In this document: piece after piece, positions 63,342 to 64,000 of the stretch | Numbering within the stretch: the stretch's first letter is position 1 | Layout of the letters: each line of letters opens with the position of its first letter | NCBI RefSeq assembly: GCF_017573465.1 | Contig: NZ_JAGEPF010000030.1 | Span: 1-64,000 of the forward strand | DNA: 64,000 nt | Direction of reading: 5' to 3' | DNA from: Actinomadura violacea | GTDB lineage: Bacteria; Actinomycetota; Actinomycetes; Streptosporangiales; Streptosporangiaceae | Notes under the pieces: generated by a model | The model's input: only the letters and a program-made list of their open reading frames with translations | Databases searched by the model: none | What the model was told of the DNA's origin: nothing | Translations under genes and position numbers: made by a program

Positions 63342-63926
63342 TCACGTCGATGATGACCGGCGGTTCGGCGCAACGTCCGCCTTGGAGGCCCGAACGACCT
63401 GCGTTCGTCCAGGTCCTTCTCTGCCCAGAGTTCTCGAAAAGTCCGACCGGTTCCGATCAGTTCCACGTCCGGCGAACCGGTAGCCGAACGGTTCGACCCC
63501 TCCAAACCAGGCACCCTCCTCGCGAAGCCTGCGCGAAGCGTCCAGGGACCGCGCCTGGATGGTGTCGAGCTCTCCCTCGGCGAAGGCGGCGATGATCCGG
63601 GCGAACATCTTCCCCATGGGGGTGGAGAGGTCAAGGGACTCGGAGGTCGAGACGACGACTTTCTCCCGCTCGTTGCACCAGTCGACGAGTTCGGCGAAGT
63701 GGCGGGAACGGCGGGTCAACCGATCGAGCCTCCAAACGTAGAGCACGTCGAACTCGTCGGCCCGGCGGGTCAACCACTTGCCCAGTTCAGGTCGCTTGAA
63801 GGGACTGACGCCCCCCGACACGTCCAGATCCTCCGCCCAGCCGACGATCGTGCCCATGACGGCCGGTCCGATGCTCCAGTGCTCGATGTGCTCCCGCTGA
63901 CGCTGCGGCGAGCGAGGAGTCGACAT
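63342..63926 (-). pseudogene. Truncated serine recombinase (resolvase/invertase family) remnant
   Basis: The frame encodes the middle and end of a serine-recombinase catalytic domain: SPQRQREHIEHW, AEDLDVSGGVSPFKRPELGKWL, FDVLYVWRLDRLTRRSRHFAEL, STSESLDLSTPMGKMFARIIAAFAEGELDTIQAR and GGVEPFGYR. The first 15-20 residues of the domain, which normally hold the nucleophilic serine, are missing: an in-frame stop lies four codons before the ATG. After GGVEPFGYR the sequence loses similarity and ends without the large recombinase/zinc-ribbon domain. It is therefore probably inactive, a leftover of an integrase-type large serine recombinase. Confidence 0.8.
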
Positions 63927-64000
63927 GCGGGGTGTTCAGGGGCGGCAGGTCACATATTGGGACTAAATCCCATCTGGTCCAGACGTCTCCCCGATGACCG

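Overview
The window is very GC-rich, tightly packed actinobacterial chromosome. It looks like a filamentous actinomycete of the Thermomonosporaceae/Streptosporangiales type, possibly Actinomadura. That placement is inferred from codon bias, the T4SS-like and Tad gene content, and the gene order ychF, DUF6542, ispH, lipid-droplet protein, xseA, xseB, DUF4245, glpX, fumarase, which is also seen in Mycobacterium. Genus cannot be proved from sequence alone. I found no rRNA, tRNA or CRISPR array.

Region 1 (1-12.1 kb). The window opens with the C-terminal end of a membrane protein, probably a receptor kinase. It continues with a minus-strand Tad/Flp pilus operon. In transcription order this holds an unrecognised zinc-ribbon protein, CpaB, a TadZ/CpaE ATPase fused to a TadE-like pseudopilin, a second TadE, the TadA ATPase, TadB, TadC, a histidine kinase, a LuxR-type response regulator, the Flp pilin and an OmpA-domain lipoprotein. 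It is followed by about 1.25 kb of non-coding DNA.

Region 2 (13.4-21.4 kb). A plus-strand cluster encodes a DUF4282 membrane protein, a membrane-anchored Ser/Thr kinase, a coiled-coil protein, a Clp/Hsp100-like AAA+ ATPase, a radical SAM enzyme and a zinc-ribbon/FHA protein with a Gln/His/Pro-rich linker. Most junctions overlap or nearly do, and a strong terminator closes the unit. This is the best candidate for an undescribed system: phospho-signalling (kinase plus FHA), protein remodelling (AAA+) and radical chemistry in one transcript.

Region 3 (21.5-28.6 kb). Housekeeping and mixed genes: typA; an NlpC/P60 peptidoglycan hydrolase behind a recognisable c-di-AMP (ydaO) riboswitch; a Nudix hydrolase; a Mut7-C nuclease-like protein; an amidohydrolase divergent from a MarR regulator with an AT-rich operator; and a secreted RNase Sa-like ribonuclease.

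Region 4 (28.6-40.1 kb). A minus-strand type IV secretion (Tcp/conjugation-like) operon: TcpC, a small membrane protein, a TcpE-MinD-like fusion, a tiny coupled ORF, a VirB4-like ATPase, a VirB6-like membrane protein, a VirB8-like candidate and a lytic transglycosylase/NlpC protein. No relaxase or integrase lies beside it.

Region 5 (40.5-63.2 kb). The conserved block ychF, rmuC, DUF6542, ispH, lipid-droplet protein, xseAB, DUF4245, TetR, glpX and, further on, class I fumarase. It is interrupted by two regulator/MFS pairs (46-50 kb) and by ASCH, DUF1707, ABC exporter, MFS, MocR and EamA genes (54-61.5 kb). Convergent gene pairs are separated by strong hairpins.

Region 6 (63.2-64 kb). A truncated serine recombinase remnant suggests the edge of a decayed mobile element.
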